Shown here: piece by piece, positions 37,546-48,350 of the stretch
Layout of the letters: every line of letters begins with the position of its first letter
Numbering within the stretch: position 1 is the stretch's first letter
DNA from: Epiperipatus broadwayi
Taxonomy: Eukaryota > Onychophora > Udeonychophora > Euonychophora > Peripatidae
Assembly: GCA_028023455.1 (NCBI GenBank)
Contig: JAQFVV010012405.1
Coordinates: 7,791,291 to 7,855,290 of the forward strand
Direction of reading: 5' to 3'
Length of the DNA: 64,000 bases
Notes under the pieces: model-generated
What the model was told of the DNA's origin: nothing
Databases searched by the model: none
The model's input: the letters and a program-made list of their open reading frames with translations, nothing else
Translations under genes and position numbers: made by a program

Positions 37546-38974
37546 CTCTTATTAACATCAGCCCTTTTTTGTTACATTCGTTATCATATCATAGACTATA
37601 GACAGAAGATAACTTTAAACAGTATCTATTTAAAATTTTATTGGCTGTAATAAATATTATCAATGATGAATAATGAATAAACTCTTTGATGCTGATTTAT
37701 TATTTTGGTAAATATCTTCATTTGATATAGGCACTTTAGAGTCAAAGTGATAGAATGCTGTTTAATCATAGGAGAGTAATGATATTGCTGTATTCATTGT
37801 GTTTGGTTGCCAGTCAGCTAGTATCTGTTTAATGATGGAAAAAGAGAGAGGTGCCAAATGTTTATTTTGCATAGAGTCTGCAAAATAAAAAGGAAAAGAA
37901 ATCCCACTACAACTCTGGCAATATCATTATATCATTGAGTTATTTTCATTTTTTTTAAACTCAAATCCAGCTTACATTGAGTCATTATTTATAATATGAA
38001 TAGTTTGGATAAAACAATAGAAATAGCTGGCATAGACTTATTGATATGATGTAAACTGCTTCCTATACCTAGAACTGTTTGTAGTTTTATATGAAAAGAA
38101 TTACATATCATCTGATAATATGTGGAAAAATAAGAAGTCATTTTTTATAAAGAAAAGCCTTAAGATGAAGTATAGAAACATCTTAATTATTAATCAAAAA
38201 TGTTTCACAAAAATTACTATTAGGCAGCTCCAATAAGAATGAGATATCTCTTTCCTCTATATAAAAATTAAAATAGAAACTTTTGTGCAGAAGCAAGCCT
38301 TTCACTTAAGGTTTAGCACAATAATAGAATGGCAAATTCAAAACAAAGTAACCAAAGTCTAGGGATACTAAACTGGTCACATTTTTTAGAAATTTTAATT
38401 TTTCATTATTTTTTATTTTGTCCATGTCAATTTACTCCTGTAAAAACAATATTTGTAAATTATGAAAAATCAAAGATGGGAGAGAGTGCAATTTTACAGT
38501 GTTTGTTGTTGAGAATAAATATGCTAACAAACTAAAATAATAATTAAATGGTTTCTTGTTCAGATGAGCATAAGAAAGTGGAACACTGTGCTAGATCTGG
38601 GTTTCAAACATGGATTTTGAGCTCCAGAACCTGTTATTTTACTTATGCTTGGTAATGGAAACTACATAGTCACATGAATTCAAAATATATTAATGATTTG
38701 AAAAAAATGTAAGCATGTGAAAAGTAACATTGTAACTTCCTTTGATAAGTTCATTAGTTGTTTTTTTTTCTTTATGTTTGTAAAATTCTTATACAAGTAT
38801 CATAATTTTTGCACCCACAATTTTGATACTAACCACTTCAGATTAATGCATTATAATATTATATAAAAGAATTGTAAATTATATATATATGCTATTATAT
38901 AAATATTAAAGTGATCTAAGAAACATAGCTAATCAACCACCCCAATCTGAGTAAAATAAAAAATAAAATTCATT
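37546..38974. other. no gene recognised
   Basis: A+T-rich intronic sequence. A weak tRNA-like scrap lies near 38580-38650. Confidence 0.45.
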
Positions 38975-39810
38975 CACCATTTTCAACAATTATTGATTCA
39001 CTGCAGAATGAAGATCTCTAAGTTTAATCCTGTTTTTTAATCCACAGTCTCTCTTCTCCACATCACAAAACTTTCTCACTGTATACGGCCATCATAAATA
39101 TGATCTCTTTCTAGATCTTTTACAATTTCTAGGCATCCATATTAAGATTTCAACTGTCCTATCTTTATCACTTCTAGCAATAGTTCTAACCTAACTTTAT
39201 CTCAGTATTTTAATTCTTTCAATGTTATCAATAATACTTGTTTTTTTTCTCTCCCAACTATTTTGCTTTCAATTCCTTCTACTCCCAACATATATCTTTC
39301 TATACTTTATTGAATGATTTGAAGTTTTGATATTATTATTCTGTTAAGTTTCCAAGTTTCAGATACATAAGAAACTGTAAACATGTGCATTAATTCAAGC
39401 ACACACACACATATTTCTTTCTAATAATAAATTATTTTTACCAAAAGTATTCCAATCCAAGTTTAATTCTATGATTAATTTAATCTATTGCGTTTCCATC
39501 TGTATTATAATCGGAACACAGTATTGAAGGGTAACTTTTTTAAATTCATAATTATCACTCTTTATTATTACTTTTTTTAAAATTCATTGAAGATTTATTT
39601 AGACTTTTTAACATTTATTTTAAATCCTACTTTTCTTATTTTCATCTGATAACTCTTGCAATATTTTATGAAATTCTGAAGCATTGCTTGCAAAATCAAC
39701 CACATAAACTGCAAAATCTAAATAACTTTAAAAAACATTTATTTTTATTCCCTTAGCTTCCCATTTTAATCCACAAAATACATCTTGTAAAACTGTTGTA
39801 AAAAATAAAA
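38975..39810 (-). mobile_element. RTE-type LINE, decayed 3' half
   Basis: The plus-strand text closely tracks the minus-oriented intact copy from its 3' end (tgattcactgcagaatgaagatctct) through the C-terminal tail and the '...cttccatctgtattataatcgg' block. It reaches the region before the FADD motif (cacataaactgcaaaatctaaataac). It is 5'-truncated near 39800 and full of small indels. Confidence 0.8.
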
Positions 39811-40139
39811 TTCAGCATGATCAATTAAATGGAACCATTACTTTCAACTGCTATTTGGGTACTTCAAATGTCACATAGCCTCCCAAGTAACTAACTATGC
39901 AATTATTTTCATCATTATTGACTCATAAATTTTTTACATATGAGCTATTTCTATAAGCAATTTTTGTTATTTAATTCATTTTTTAAATATGTAAATTATT
40001 TTATTTTTACTTTTAAACAGCTCACTGCAAACCAAAGCGTTCTCCAATTGACAATCTAAGGAAAACAGTAAAAAAAGCATCAATCAGCAAGCTTGGTAAC
40101 TATTAGGTGGTGAGGATTATAGCAACCACCATCCCGCCT

Positions 40140-40450
40140 TCATTATTAATTAGAAGGATTTGATATCAGACTTATACGCTCGCTACAGCCATCCATTTCT
40201 TCATATACAACGGATACACACGACCACCACATAATGTGGAAAAAAAAAACCCAATATACATATTTGTGCTGAATCAGCACTCATCAGTTGGTCCAGATCA
40301 TCATCTACCACACATATATATATATATAGTCAGTACTCAGTTTAAATTAAGACAGCAAATCTTCAGACTTTAATGGGCAGGTTTCAATCTTCACTACCGT
40401 CCAACTTTTCAATCAATCATATCATTGAAAATGTGATGATGGAATGCTCA
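40140..40450 (-). mobile_element. F3 hammerhead-bearing repeat
   Basis: Contains tgctgaatcagcactcatcag (40264 onward) and 'agactttaatgggcaggtttcaatc' as in the other F3 copies. On the minus strand CTGATGA, a perfect stem II GTGCT/AGCAC and stem I CCAA/TTGG are preserved. The position of the first G in GAAA reads A, which should abolish activity. Confidence 0.68.
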
Positions 40451-40784
40451 AATGTAAATAATAATAATGAAATGAATTAATGTTTAAAATGACAAGAGGG
40501 AAAAGTTTCTTCAACTAATGTAAAACTGTATTCTAACATTCGATTTACCTTTTGTAAATAATTAAATTACTCCAAAGAAAGTTATTTTGAGTATAATGCT
40601 TTAATTAAAATTAATTTCGCTTTTTTTGGATCATTATAGTATTGCAAAAAAATGTTTGTTTCAGAAAGTAGTCACCTAAAAAAAATTGAATACAAATGAC
40701 AAAAAAAATTGAAGCATGGGGTGTGTGTGTGTGTTCATTTTTAAAAAAAGATTATATTGAAATACAAATACAATGTATATAGCC

Positions 40785-41095
40785 TAGATGTAATTAAAGG
40801 GGATTTGAACCCAGACTTGCAAGCTCTCCACAGTTATCCACTCTATCCAATATAACAAATACACATGTGTAAATATAAGTGATTTTAATATACGTATTTC
40901 ATGCTAAACCAGCACTCATCAGTAGGTCTGGATAATGAACACATACATATGAAAAAGATAAATGATCTCCAATATATGTATCTCATGCTGAACTAGCACT
41001 CATCAGTTGGGCCAGATCATCACTCAGGCCAACTGATGATTGGATGACTGTTAAGAGCTTGAAGGTCTGGGTTCAAATCTTTAATTTAAAAAAGA
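40785..41095 (-). mobile_element. F3 repeat with two hammerhead cores ~85 bp apart
   Basis: Two 'agcactcatcag' blocks lie at 40911-40922 and 40995-41006. The upstream part carries the 'ggatttgaacccagacttgcaagctctcc' F3 end, and a complementary version (gagcttgaaggtctgggttcaaatc) closes the element near 41050-41080, so it too is a foldback. The 40.9-kb core is intact and the 41.0-kb core has GAGA for GAAA but keeps stem I outer pairing ATGATC/GATCAT. Confidence 0.7.
40884..40945 (-). ncRNA. hammerhead ribozyme (F3), core kept, stem I weak
   Basis: CTGATGA (complement of 40916-40922), stem II TGCT/AGCA closed by a G.U pair (40901-40915), GAAA (complement of 40897-40900), then an ATACGTAT stem III with cleavage predicted after AUA. 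Stem I pairs only two bases next to the core, so activity is doubtful. Confidence 0.55.
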
Positions 41096-41550
41096 TTATA
41101 ATAAGAGAATCTACTGCCAGATAAATATGTCTCCAACAGTTCTTCATAAAAAAAAAAATCAGTACTCAATAGGCTAACCAATTGCTGGGTGATGATTTGA
41201 ACAATTTTCTATCCTGCTTTATGTTCTAGCTAAAAATAGCAAAACAGTCATTTATTAATGTTGAATGATAAGTTATTTTGATTGTAGATTTAGTCTCTAA
41301 AAATAGTTAGATACCCATTTTCCAACACATGTTAAATAGTTAGATAGTTTACATATAGACTAAAATTACTCTGAGGAAATCCTAAACCTCTTGAAAAAAA
41401 ATCCATAGCCTGAATTTGAAAGCTCTAACTCTGTATTAAAAAAAAAACAGTTACAATAAAGATAATCTCAGAAATATTTATTTGGAAGTGTTGCAAATTT
41501 TCTTTTCCTTCCTCCTTTCTTTATGTATTGATTTCTATATATACATATCA

Positions 41551-41758
41551 TACCATTTCAACTTTCTTATACACTTAACAATACTATTTTTTTACACCAA
41601 AAGTTTACTCTTATGGTTTTGACTGCCCTGCAATCAGTTGGTTTTTGGAAATAGGATTATAAGGATCTCTGATGATGACTGCAAGTCAGTTGAAACTGTA
41701 GGAGTGAAGTTTTGGTGTAAAAAATAGTACTGTTAAGTGCATAAGAAGATGGAAATGG
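41551..41758. mobile_element. F4 foldback element with hammerhead-like core
   Basis: The arms are complementary over about 45 bp: ccatttc..ctttcttat..acttaaca...actatttttt..acacc at 41551-41598 against 41714-41758. The interior of the right arm has CTGATGA (41667-41673), a stem II region GACTGC...GTCAG and GAAACTGTA (about 41691-41699). The left arm retains the other half with GCAGTC. Compared with the 9.4-kb F4 copy, stem II bases differ but still pair (GACTGC/GCAGTC against GATTGC/GCAATC when both arms are considered). Confidence 0.55.
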
Positions 41759-41842
41759 CATTAAATGTAAATATTTATTTGCCAACACTATTGTTAATGA
41801 ACATCTTTAAATGATATAGTAAAAGAAAATAAATAAAATTAC

Positions 41843-41978
41843 CTGAGAAAAATATTTCATTGCTTTGTGGTGGTTGGGCCTGTGCTTGAAATTCAACTTC
41901 GGGACACTTCAGCTTTTTTAAAACTTTGGCAATACTTGAATCTACAGTGAGTGTCATGTTTAACCTTGAATGTTTTTG
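41843..41978 (-). CDS. Tsp: thrombospondin exon: linker before the coiled coil
   Basis: The acceptor TTTATTTTAG at 41979 opens a frame beginning QKHSRLNMTLTVDSSIAKVL and ending SNEIFFS with one extra base. The donor is G/GTAATT at 41842-41841. The length is 136 nt (45 codons + 1). Its exit phase of 1 exactly suits the coiled-coil exon at 12268-12344 (G + AA = Glu). It holds one Cys and a Gln/Pro-rich stretch (QAQAQPPQ), consistent with the variable linker between the N-terminal laminin-G-like domain and the coiled coil in thrombospondins. The internal ATG is not a likely start, because the frame extends upstream to the acceptor and a secreted protein would need a signal peptide. The assignment rests on phase, splice sites and position rather than on a conserved motif. 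It would imply a 29.5-kb intron. Confidence 0.65.
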
Positions 41979-42093
41979 CTAAAATAAATTTAAAAATTTT
42001 TCAATAATTTAATATGAAATAAAATGAAACAGAAAAAATACTTTTTTAAATGTATCGAAATGCTTTGTTTTGATGTATGAATAACTTCAGATA

Positions 42094-42225
42094 ATAGTAA
42101 TAATACCCTGTGAGAATGTCCGATTTTGGATCAGGAGATCCCAGCATCAATTCTGGCACTCGCAGGTCTTTGCTCAAATTTCTTATGAATCCTGAGCAAT
42201 AAATCCATATGCTTGGGGTTTTTTT
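42094..42225 (+). mobile_element. SINE1 copy, head truncated
   Basis: Preserves GATTTTGGATCAGGAGATCCCAGCATCAATTCTGGCACTC and the tail GAGCAATAAATCC. The A-box end is damaged (CTGTGAGAATG). Confidence 0.72.
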
Positions 42226-42504
42226 AACAGTAATAATCAAATTTTGAGGTAAATTGTAATTATTTATATATTTTTTATTTATTTTGTGCTACAAATTACG
42301 ATGATAAATTTTATTCTTTAAATATTGGAATAAATTGAACAAAAAAACCTGCATGCACACATTTCTTATACATTTACTCAATGAGTAATAAATATAAAAT
42401 GAATTCTTTTTCGATACTATGAATTAATTCTAACACACGAATACATTCATTATGAATTATAATGTTCAAGCATGTGTTAGAATATATTTGTAAAAACTTT
42501 AATA

Positions 42505-42740
42505 TTTGTGTTAATATTAAGAATACACACACATATATATAATTCGACTATATATAAATAAATAAATCAAATAAATAAATAAATGAAGGAATCTTGTACT
42601 TCTTGAAAATGAAGGTTATACCTTTGAAAGCACTAGAAGAAATCAATAAAAGTTTGTCATTTATTTATTTATTTGATTTGATTTATTTATTTATATATAA
42701 TCGAATTATATATGATTGTGTATTTTTAATATTAACACAA
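42505..42740. repeat. long palindrome (foldback) with degraded hammerhead-like centre
   Basis: The left arm (about 42508-42586, gtgttaatatt...cacac...atataattcgactatatataaataaat) and the right arm (about 42655-42740) are inverted copies. The unpaired centre has cttgaaaatgaaggttatacctttgaaagc. It can be read as a damaged CTGATGA, a stem II AAGGT/ACCTT and GAAA. The ribozyme reading is speculative and the palindrome is clear. Confidence 0.65.
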
Positions 42741-42829
42741 ATCATTATGAATTAATGTTAACAGAATATCTATTCCTCTTACATTTAATATACACTTTCA
42801 AAAGCAGTTCTCTTTATACTACTTCAGAG

Positions 42830-43020
42830 CCACCTATTGCAGGCTTAGGTATTCAATGATCCCTGAACTATACTGCTATTATATCTCAATTCCAGATTAA
42901 TTTCATCGTAAGCAAAAACTAATCTGAGAATAAAGTTATAATAGCACCATCATCTAGTATTCATTGATTATTCAATCTTACACTAGGTGGATCTGGATTA
43001 GTGCAAAGGAAACTAATCCT
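42830..43020. repeat. nested palindromic repeat (CTAATC type)
   Basis: gctattatat...cagattaat / aatctg...ttataatagc and ggtggatctggattag/ctaatcc pairings build a multi-armed hairpin. It resembles the hairpin repeat at 12490-12565. No coding or ribozyme core is recognised. Confidence 0.5.
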
Positions 43021-43299
43021 GAAAAAAATAAATTAACAATATTTTATACGATTATAACAAAAAAAAAATTATGCCCAACTTCAAAATATATAACTACTAA
43101 AGAATCTCTTCTTCAAATAAAATAAATAACCCCCCAAAAAAATTTTTTTTCTAAATAAACAAGCATATTTTAAAGATATTAAATTAATGAATTTTAAAAC
43201 AATAATATTAAAGTTTTCATGTTTCGTCAAACTTGAATTTTGTTGACACGGTTTTGTCCTATTCCTTGATTTTTTTTTTAATCATTTGAATAAAGAATT

Positions 43300-44450
43300 G
43301 ATCTTCATTTGGATGGGGAACTGTAAATAATTTCTTGCACTTTACCATCCAGATGGAATATGTAAGAAATATTGAGTCTTATGATTGGAATGTCTCTTGT
43401 TAGGATACAGGCGTTGAGTCTGATGATTTGGTAGAAGTCCACCTTAGAGTTTTTATATATTATTCCTTTGGTGTTTCCTAATCCCATACATGTATGTATT
43501 ATGTAATCATAAGTTTCCTTGTGGCTCTCACAGTTGAGGCATGTTAGATCAACTCTGTTTAACTGTCTTTTCTAATGGAGGAATTAATTAGTAGGCATTG
43601 CTTCCAAGTTTATCTTCATCAGAAAGTCTAGGTATTTTGGCTCAAGAGCCCAGTATTTGAACAGCAAGGTAATTCTATAGTCCTATTTGGGAAGTCTAAT
43701 ACTTCTTGGGACTTTGTACATAGTGCTTCAATTAGAAGATTTTTTTTCTCTTCTGAGCTTGATTTTCCTAGTCCAGATTTCATTTTTTTATTTATGGCTG
43801 AAAAGTTACATAGGTCCATGTCTATTTTATCATCTGAGTTGCAATTTTCTTCTATGTATTTTCTTTTTTCAGGAGTTTGTTTGATTTGTGTTTTGTTATT
43901 TGGGTTGGCTCCCTGTTTTTCCGGAAATGGATAGTCAGCGCTTGGCGCCTTCATTTGTGCTTCCGGTGCACGTGTCTTAAGTTGCAGACCAATCTGGAGT
44001 TGTTAGTCATGTTGTTGTTCATCAGGATCAGGGTTTTTTTCCTTTGAGTTTGCTTGGGAATGTTCCAGTTATTGTTTTTGGCAGTTTTTCAATGTCATTT
44101 GTTATTTCCTGAAGGTTTTGCTTCTCGGGCTTAAGCTTATTATTGACCAGGCTTCATTGTGTTTTTTCATTGTTTTGTTGCTTCGTTTTATTTATTTGAA
44201 CTTTGGAGCTTGGTGGGTTGAGTTTGTAGGTGCTGTAGTTCATTCCCCTTTGTGTTTTTTTTTCAATGATATTAGATTGATCTTTGACTTCATTGTATTG
44301 TTGGAATGAGGATATGTCCATCGGAGCTTGATCATTGTATTTTGCAAACGCATTACTTTGTGCGTTATGATTTTCACTGCATTTGTGGTATCGGTTTTTC
44401 TTATTTCCACATAAAGTGCACATTCTTGCAATCTTATTTTTTTTCTCCCC
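43300..44450 (-). pseudogene. decayed retroelement-like coding region (zinc-knuckle motifs)
   Basis: Minus-strand frames are longer and more hydrophilic than elsewhere: 44154-44423 (MCTLCGNKKNRYHKCSENHN start, a Cys-x2-Cys-Gly...His-x-Lys-Cys knuckle), 43628-43954 (Lys/Glu/Asn-rich) and 43305-43487. Just upstream of the last, LNRVDLTCLNCESHKETYDY and IIHTC follow the C-x2-C...H-x-C pattern near the C-terminus of some LINE proteins. Several stops and frameshifts separate the frames. I read this as one dead retroelement ORF region but cannot name the clade. A broken host gene is the alternative. Confidence 0.4.
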
Positions 44451-45385
44451 TCAATCCACTTCTCAACAACTATTACATATATATTATATTACACACAAAT
44501 AAAAATTAGAAACGTTATTACTCACTTATAACCATATTGACAAACTGAAAGTAATGATTTTTTTTTTTTACTTTATAATATTGTTCATCATTAACAGACA
44601 TTTGTATAAACTTTTTCAATTTTATTTATTTATTTATATGCAAAAACAAAGAAATAGATTTTTTTTTCTACGATAAAAATTAATACTACTCCCAAAATTT
44701 GCTAGCGCTACAAATCATACTTAACGTAGATTTGTAGAAAAATAAGCGATAAAATACATATCGCAAATCTTATAACACTGGGCTAGTGTTCTTTTGTTAA
44801 TAACGGAAAGAACATGTAGTAAACGTAAGTTTTATTTTTCTACGATAAAAATTAGTAATGAATTTTATTTATTTTATAATAATCACTGAATTATTAAATT
44901 CCACAAACGTTTTTTTTATATATTCTATATCAGTTGTTTTAAATCTTTGAGTATACTCTAACTATATATTAATTAATTATGAATGCACTTCTTGTATAAA
45001 TAAAATGTCCTAAACAATTGTTTTTATTCATTAGATGAGCAATCACTGACTGTAACTCAAAGTCTATAGCCTGTAGGAATCAGAATGTAAAACAGTTGAC
45101 ATGTGACACATTAGTGTTGTTAGTAGAAGAAGAAATAAACTATACAGAAACAACTAAAAATGATAAACTAAACAAATAAGAGTTCACTTGTTTTAACAAT
45201 GTATTACATACAACATATAATTAGTATAAAACATATGGAGGATCAGTGTTACCTCAAAGCACTTATTACCAATCTAATATAATACCAATTGATTACCTGA
45301 TTGGGAACACTGTTCTATTATCTACCTCTATTTTCAACGTATGTTTAAGTTCTAATTAAGGTTTCTTTAAACATACTGGTTAATT
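44451..45385. other. no gene recognised
   Basis: A+T-rich sequence. The phrase 'ttctacgataaaaattaatact' occurs twice (about 44667 and 44838, the second time as 'attagtaat'), hinting at a small diverged duplication. Confidence 0.45.
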
Positions 45386-45394
45386 ATTTAAGAC

Positions 45395-45640
45395 TGAAGT
45401 CGAGTTCGGCTGGACATATTGCTAGAAAAGATGGTAATAGATGAACAATTGAAATCTTATACTGGATTCCAAGAGATTATAAAAGACCCAGAAAGAGACC
45501 ACATGTGAGATGGATGGATGAAATAAGAAAGTGTGCAGGGGGTGATGTGGAGAAAAGAAGCTAAAAATCGAAAAAGATGGGTTGAACTTGGAGAGACCTT
45601 CATCCTGCAGTGGATTGATAATGATTGATGATGATGACGA
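45395..45640 (+). mobile_element. RTE-type LINE, 3' end fragment
   Basis: Starts at the GHIARKDGNR-like block and runs through RKRPHVRWMDEIRKC and the LGET-ILQW tail to the GATGATGATGAC terminus. It is well preserved over ~80 codons with one frameshift in the 'gcagggggtg' run. 5'-truncated. Confidence 0.87.
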
Positions 45641-45819
45641 ATTCAAAATATTTTACAAATTAATTTTTGCTGATTACAGTATTTGAAATTAATAGACAAT
45701 CTAAATAAAAAGAAATGAATTTTAGAAAATACAAATTATTTTAACAAAAATGTATATTTTAAAAAAAGACACACTGAATGTTGCCAGTAATAGTGCTGAA
45801 TATATAATTTAAATATAAT

Positions 45820-45905
45820 TGTAAAGAACTTGAACTCAGATTTTCAAATTCCCTACAGCTATCCAATCCATCTTGTAAAACTGATACACATGATCATATG
45901 TATAT
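45820..45905. mobile_element. F3-related end fragment
   Basis: Matches the 'ttgaactcagattttcaaattccctacagctatccaatcc..acacatgatcatatg' end block of F3 elements. No ribozyme core is seen. Confidence 0.45.
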
Positions 45906-46709
45906 AATTGCAAATTACCCCTTTTACGTAAATGAAATTTAGAAAATAATAGCATAAAAATTGATTTTATATCCATCATTATTGATGAAAGTATTGTATT
46001 TATGATTTTTTTGAGCATTTATGCAAAATTTCAAAAAAACCTTCTTTAATATTTGTAAGTTAACCCTACACACATATTTATGCCAATGACCCAAGTGAAA
46101 AGATGAAACTCTCCCATCATGCTTCCTAAGTGAAAACAAACCATATTAGCAGAAAACAATATATTATATTAGACTGTACAGTTGCAGGATTGGGGTTTTT
46201 TTCTAATTAAAATAACTTGATATCAATTAATAACCAGTAATTAGATAACTATCTAGATTTACTTTTGGGCAACTAATTTGCAATATCTCAGCTTCTCAAA
46301 ATATTTCCATGTTTTGCATGGGTTTATACTCCTGACTGACATAGATAGCAACAATCTTTAAAAAAACACCATGTTTAGAAAATTCAAATGTTGTCAAGGA
46401 TTTAAATAATGTATACATTTGATATCAAATGTATGAAAAAAATTATTCTTCTCATTTAAGTTTAAAGTTTTATTTTGTTTTGTTAAAATCATCATTGACA
46501 TTATCAATAGAAATTTTATAGCATTATCTAGGAAAGAAGTTTAAATCACAGCCATAACTACTACTCTATCTTCCCCTAAAGTCTAGTTTTTTTTCTTTTC
46601 GTTATATATTGCTGTATGGTTTACATGATAAAGCACTATTATAAATATATGGACACACACATCTATGTTATATAAAGAGCTCACAAATAAGCTCTTAACA
46701 AGTTTTGCA

Positions 46710-46772
46710 GAATATCCCTAATCCCAGACTGGTTTTTGCTACTGGGTTCCTCAGTGAAGTGCTAGGATATAC
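46710..46772 (-). ncRNA. hammerhead ribozyme (F2), core mutated
   Basis: CTGAGGA is kept, but GAAAC has become AAAAC and stem II is weakened. Stem I outer helix (TATATCC/GGGATATTC) is still mostly paired. Confidence 0.7.
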
Positions 46773-47065
46773 AAGCATTAGATTAAAAATATCAAGACAA
46801 GCCCAGCACTTTAGCTATAATAGCTATTTAAATTAGATAGCTGGATTGGAAGAGATATGGATGTCCGAAACTTTCAGATTTTCTACTTAATAGTTATCCC
46901 TCAGATAAAGTGCTGGGCTTGTCCTGGTATTTTTAATCTAATACTATTTAAATTAGATAGCTGGATTGGAAGACATATGGATGTCTGAAAATTTCAGATT
47001 TTCTACTTAATAGTTATCCATTAGATAAATTCTGGGCTTGTCCTAGTATTTTTAATCTAATGCTT

Positions 47066-47128
47066 GAATATTTTAGCACCTCACTGAGGAAGCCAGTAGC
47101 AGAAACCAGTCTAGAATTAGGGATATTC
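47066..47128 (+). ncRNA. hammerhead ribozyme (F2), core intact, inner stem I weak
   Basis: CTGAGGA, stem II GC/GC with loop CAGTA closed by A.A, GAAAC, loop CA, GTC. Outer stem I GAAUAU/AUAUUC pairs. The inner helix ACCUCA/UAGAAU has mismatches compared with the 50-kb copy. Confidence 0.72.
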
Positions 47129-47229
47129 TGCAGAGCTTGTTAAGAGCTTATTTGTGAGCTCTTTATATAACATTTGTGATTCAAGCCTGTTTAAATTAGA
47201 TCATGTGACATTTGACTTGATTTTTTTTT

Positions 47230-47945
47230 TTAACACATCAATAATATTTTCACAAAGAATTAAAATTAAAAATTCCCCCATGATAAAATCAAAACTACAG
47301 CTAACATAAAAACCTTAAAAATAATTAGCACATATATTCAATATGTCTGCAATACAAAAAATTGAGCTACACTATCATTACCAAACAATGCAAAAGAAAT
47401 TTGTTCAGAAGCTAATGGCACGGAAAAAAAAATTCCTCCATAAAGTAATCTCTCATAAAAGAATGTTATCCATCAGCTATCAATTAAAAATCCTTAAATA
47501 CAGAATACTTCAAAAGAAAGGCCAATTATATGTATTGTTATGTAACTATATGTATAAGGGACAGTATACAAATTTTAAAAAATCTGCAATCAGTATACTA
47601 TCAAAACAACCTTTCAAAATCATAGCATATTGTGAGATATCCAAGTTACTATAAAACTTAAACTTGAAATGCTTTGAAACAAAACTGCATCTATGAAATA
47701 CACTGTAAATGTAAAAGGATATATAATGGTGATCATTTGCAGCATCAAAAAATAATTTTTAAAAATATGTCTAAAATAGCAGACCATGTGTGAACTGATA
47801 AAAGTATGTTCAATCAAGAAATGCCAAGAATAATGGGCAGAGAGAAAAAAAAACAAAAGAAAATTTTAAAAATCTGCTTATGTGACAAAGGCAAATAATC
47901 TTATAAATCAACCTAGCATAATAATCCATAATATTTGGAAATCAT
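47230..47945. other. no gene recognised
   Basis: The 103-codon plus-strand frame at 47343 is Lys/Ile-rich without motifs and is probably fortuitous. Confidence 0.45.
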
Positions 47946-47949
47946 TCAT

Positions 47950-48350
47950 TAACAATGCTCTTAAAAAAGGATAAAGGCTGTGTGTCGAGAGTTTATTGCT
48001 TGGTGAACTTGGGCCTTGGGTCTTGGACCTTGCTGCCTGTTGTAGTGGTTGGTGCAATGCTGGATGTCACCACTTATTCAGCTGAAGCATTTGGGTCTTC
48101 ACTTCAGGCCCCAGGGGTAGGATCATTGGGTGATGGTTAACTTCTCAACAGCCGGGCCATGTGGATCCACATACAGATACACATTAATCACATTACAGCA
48201 ATTTTTATGGATGTAATTATTTTTGAACATATGTACATTTTACCTTGTTACAGTGAACACTATGTAATCCTCAATGGGGTAAGTGTACCCAAAAAATTTT
48301 GTAATCTTTTATTAATAAAGGTTACCTTCAAAAGTAAAAAAAAAGGGATA
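47950..48350 (+). other. G+C-richer segment ending in AATAAA and an A-rich tail
   Basis: A ~200-bp block (47965-48165) is clearly richer in G and C than its surroundings (tcgagagtttattgcttggtg, cttcaggccccaggggtagg, cagccgggccatgtggatcc). It is followed by tttattaataaagg at about 48312 and an A-rich run near 48336. The polyadenylation-like end and the composition shift suggest a retroposed sequence. No frame exceeds 92 codons and I do not recognise it. Confidence 0.4.

Larger units (their letters stand above)
46663..47225. mobile_element. F2 hammerhead element, foldback with 120-bp internal duplication
   Basis: The left end (46663-46800) is an inverted copy of the right part (47030-47175) and shares with the 50-kb copy the blocks 'agctcttaacaag', 'gcagaatatccc' and 'caagcccagcact'. 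Inside, a ~120-bp unit starting ctatttaaattagatag occurs twice in direct order (46824, 46944). Two hammerhead regions are present, one with a damaged core (46710-46772, minus) and one with an intact core (47066-47128, plus). Confidence 0.8.

Noticed and set aside
43613-44030. Further CTGATGA-like words (43613, 44020) as hammerheads
   Set aside because: No GAAA partner or complementary stem I within a plausible distance.
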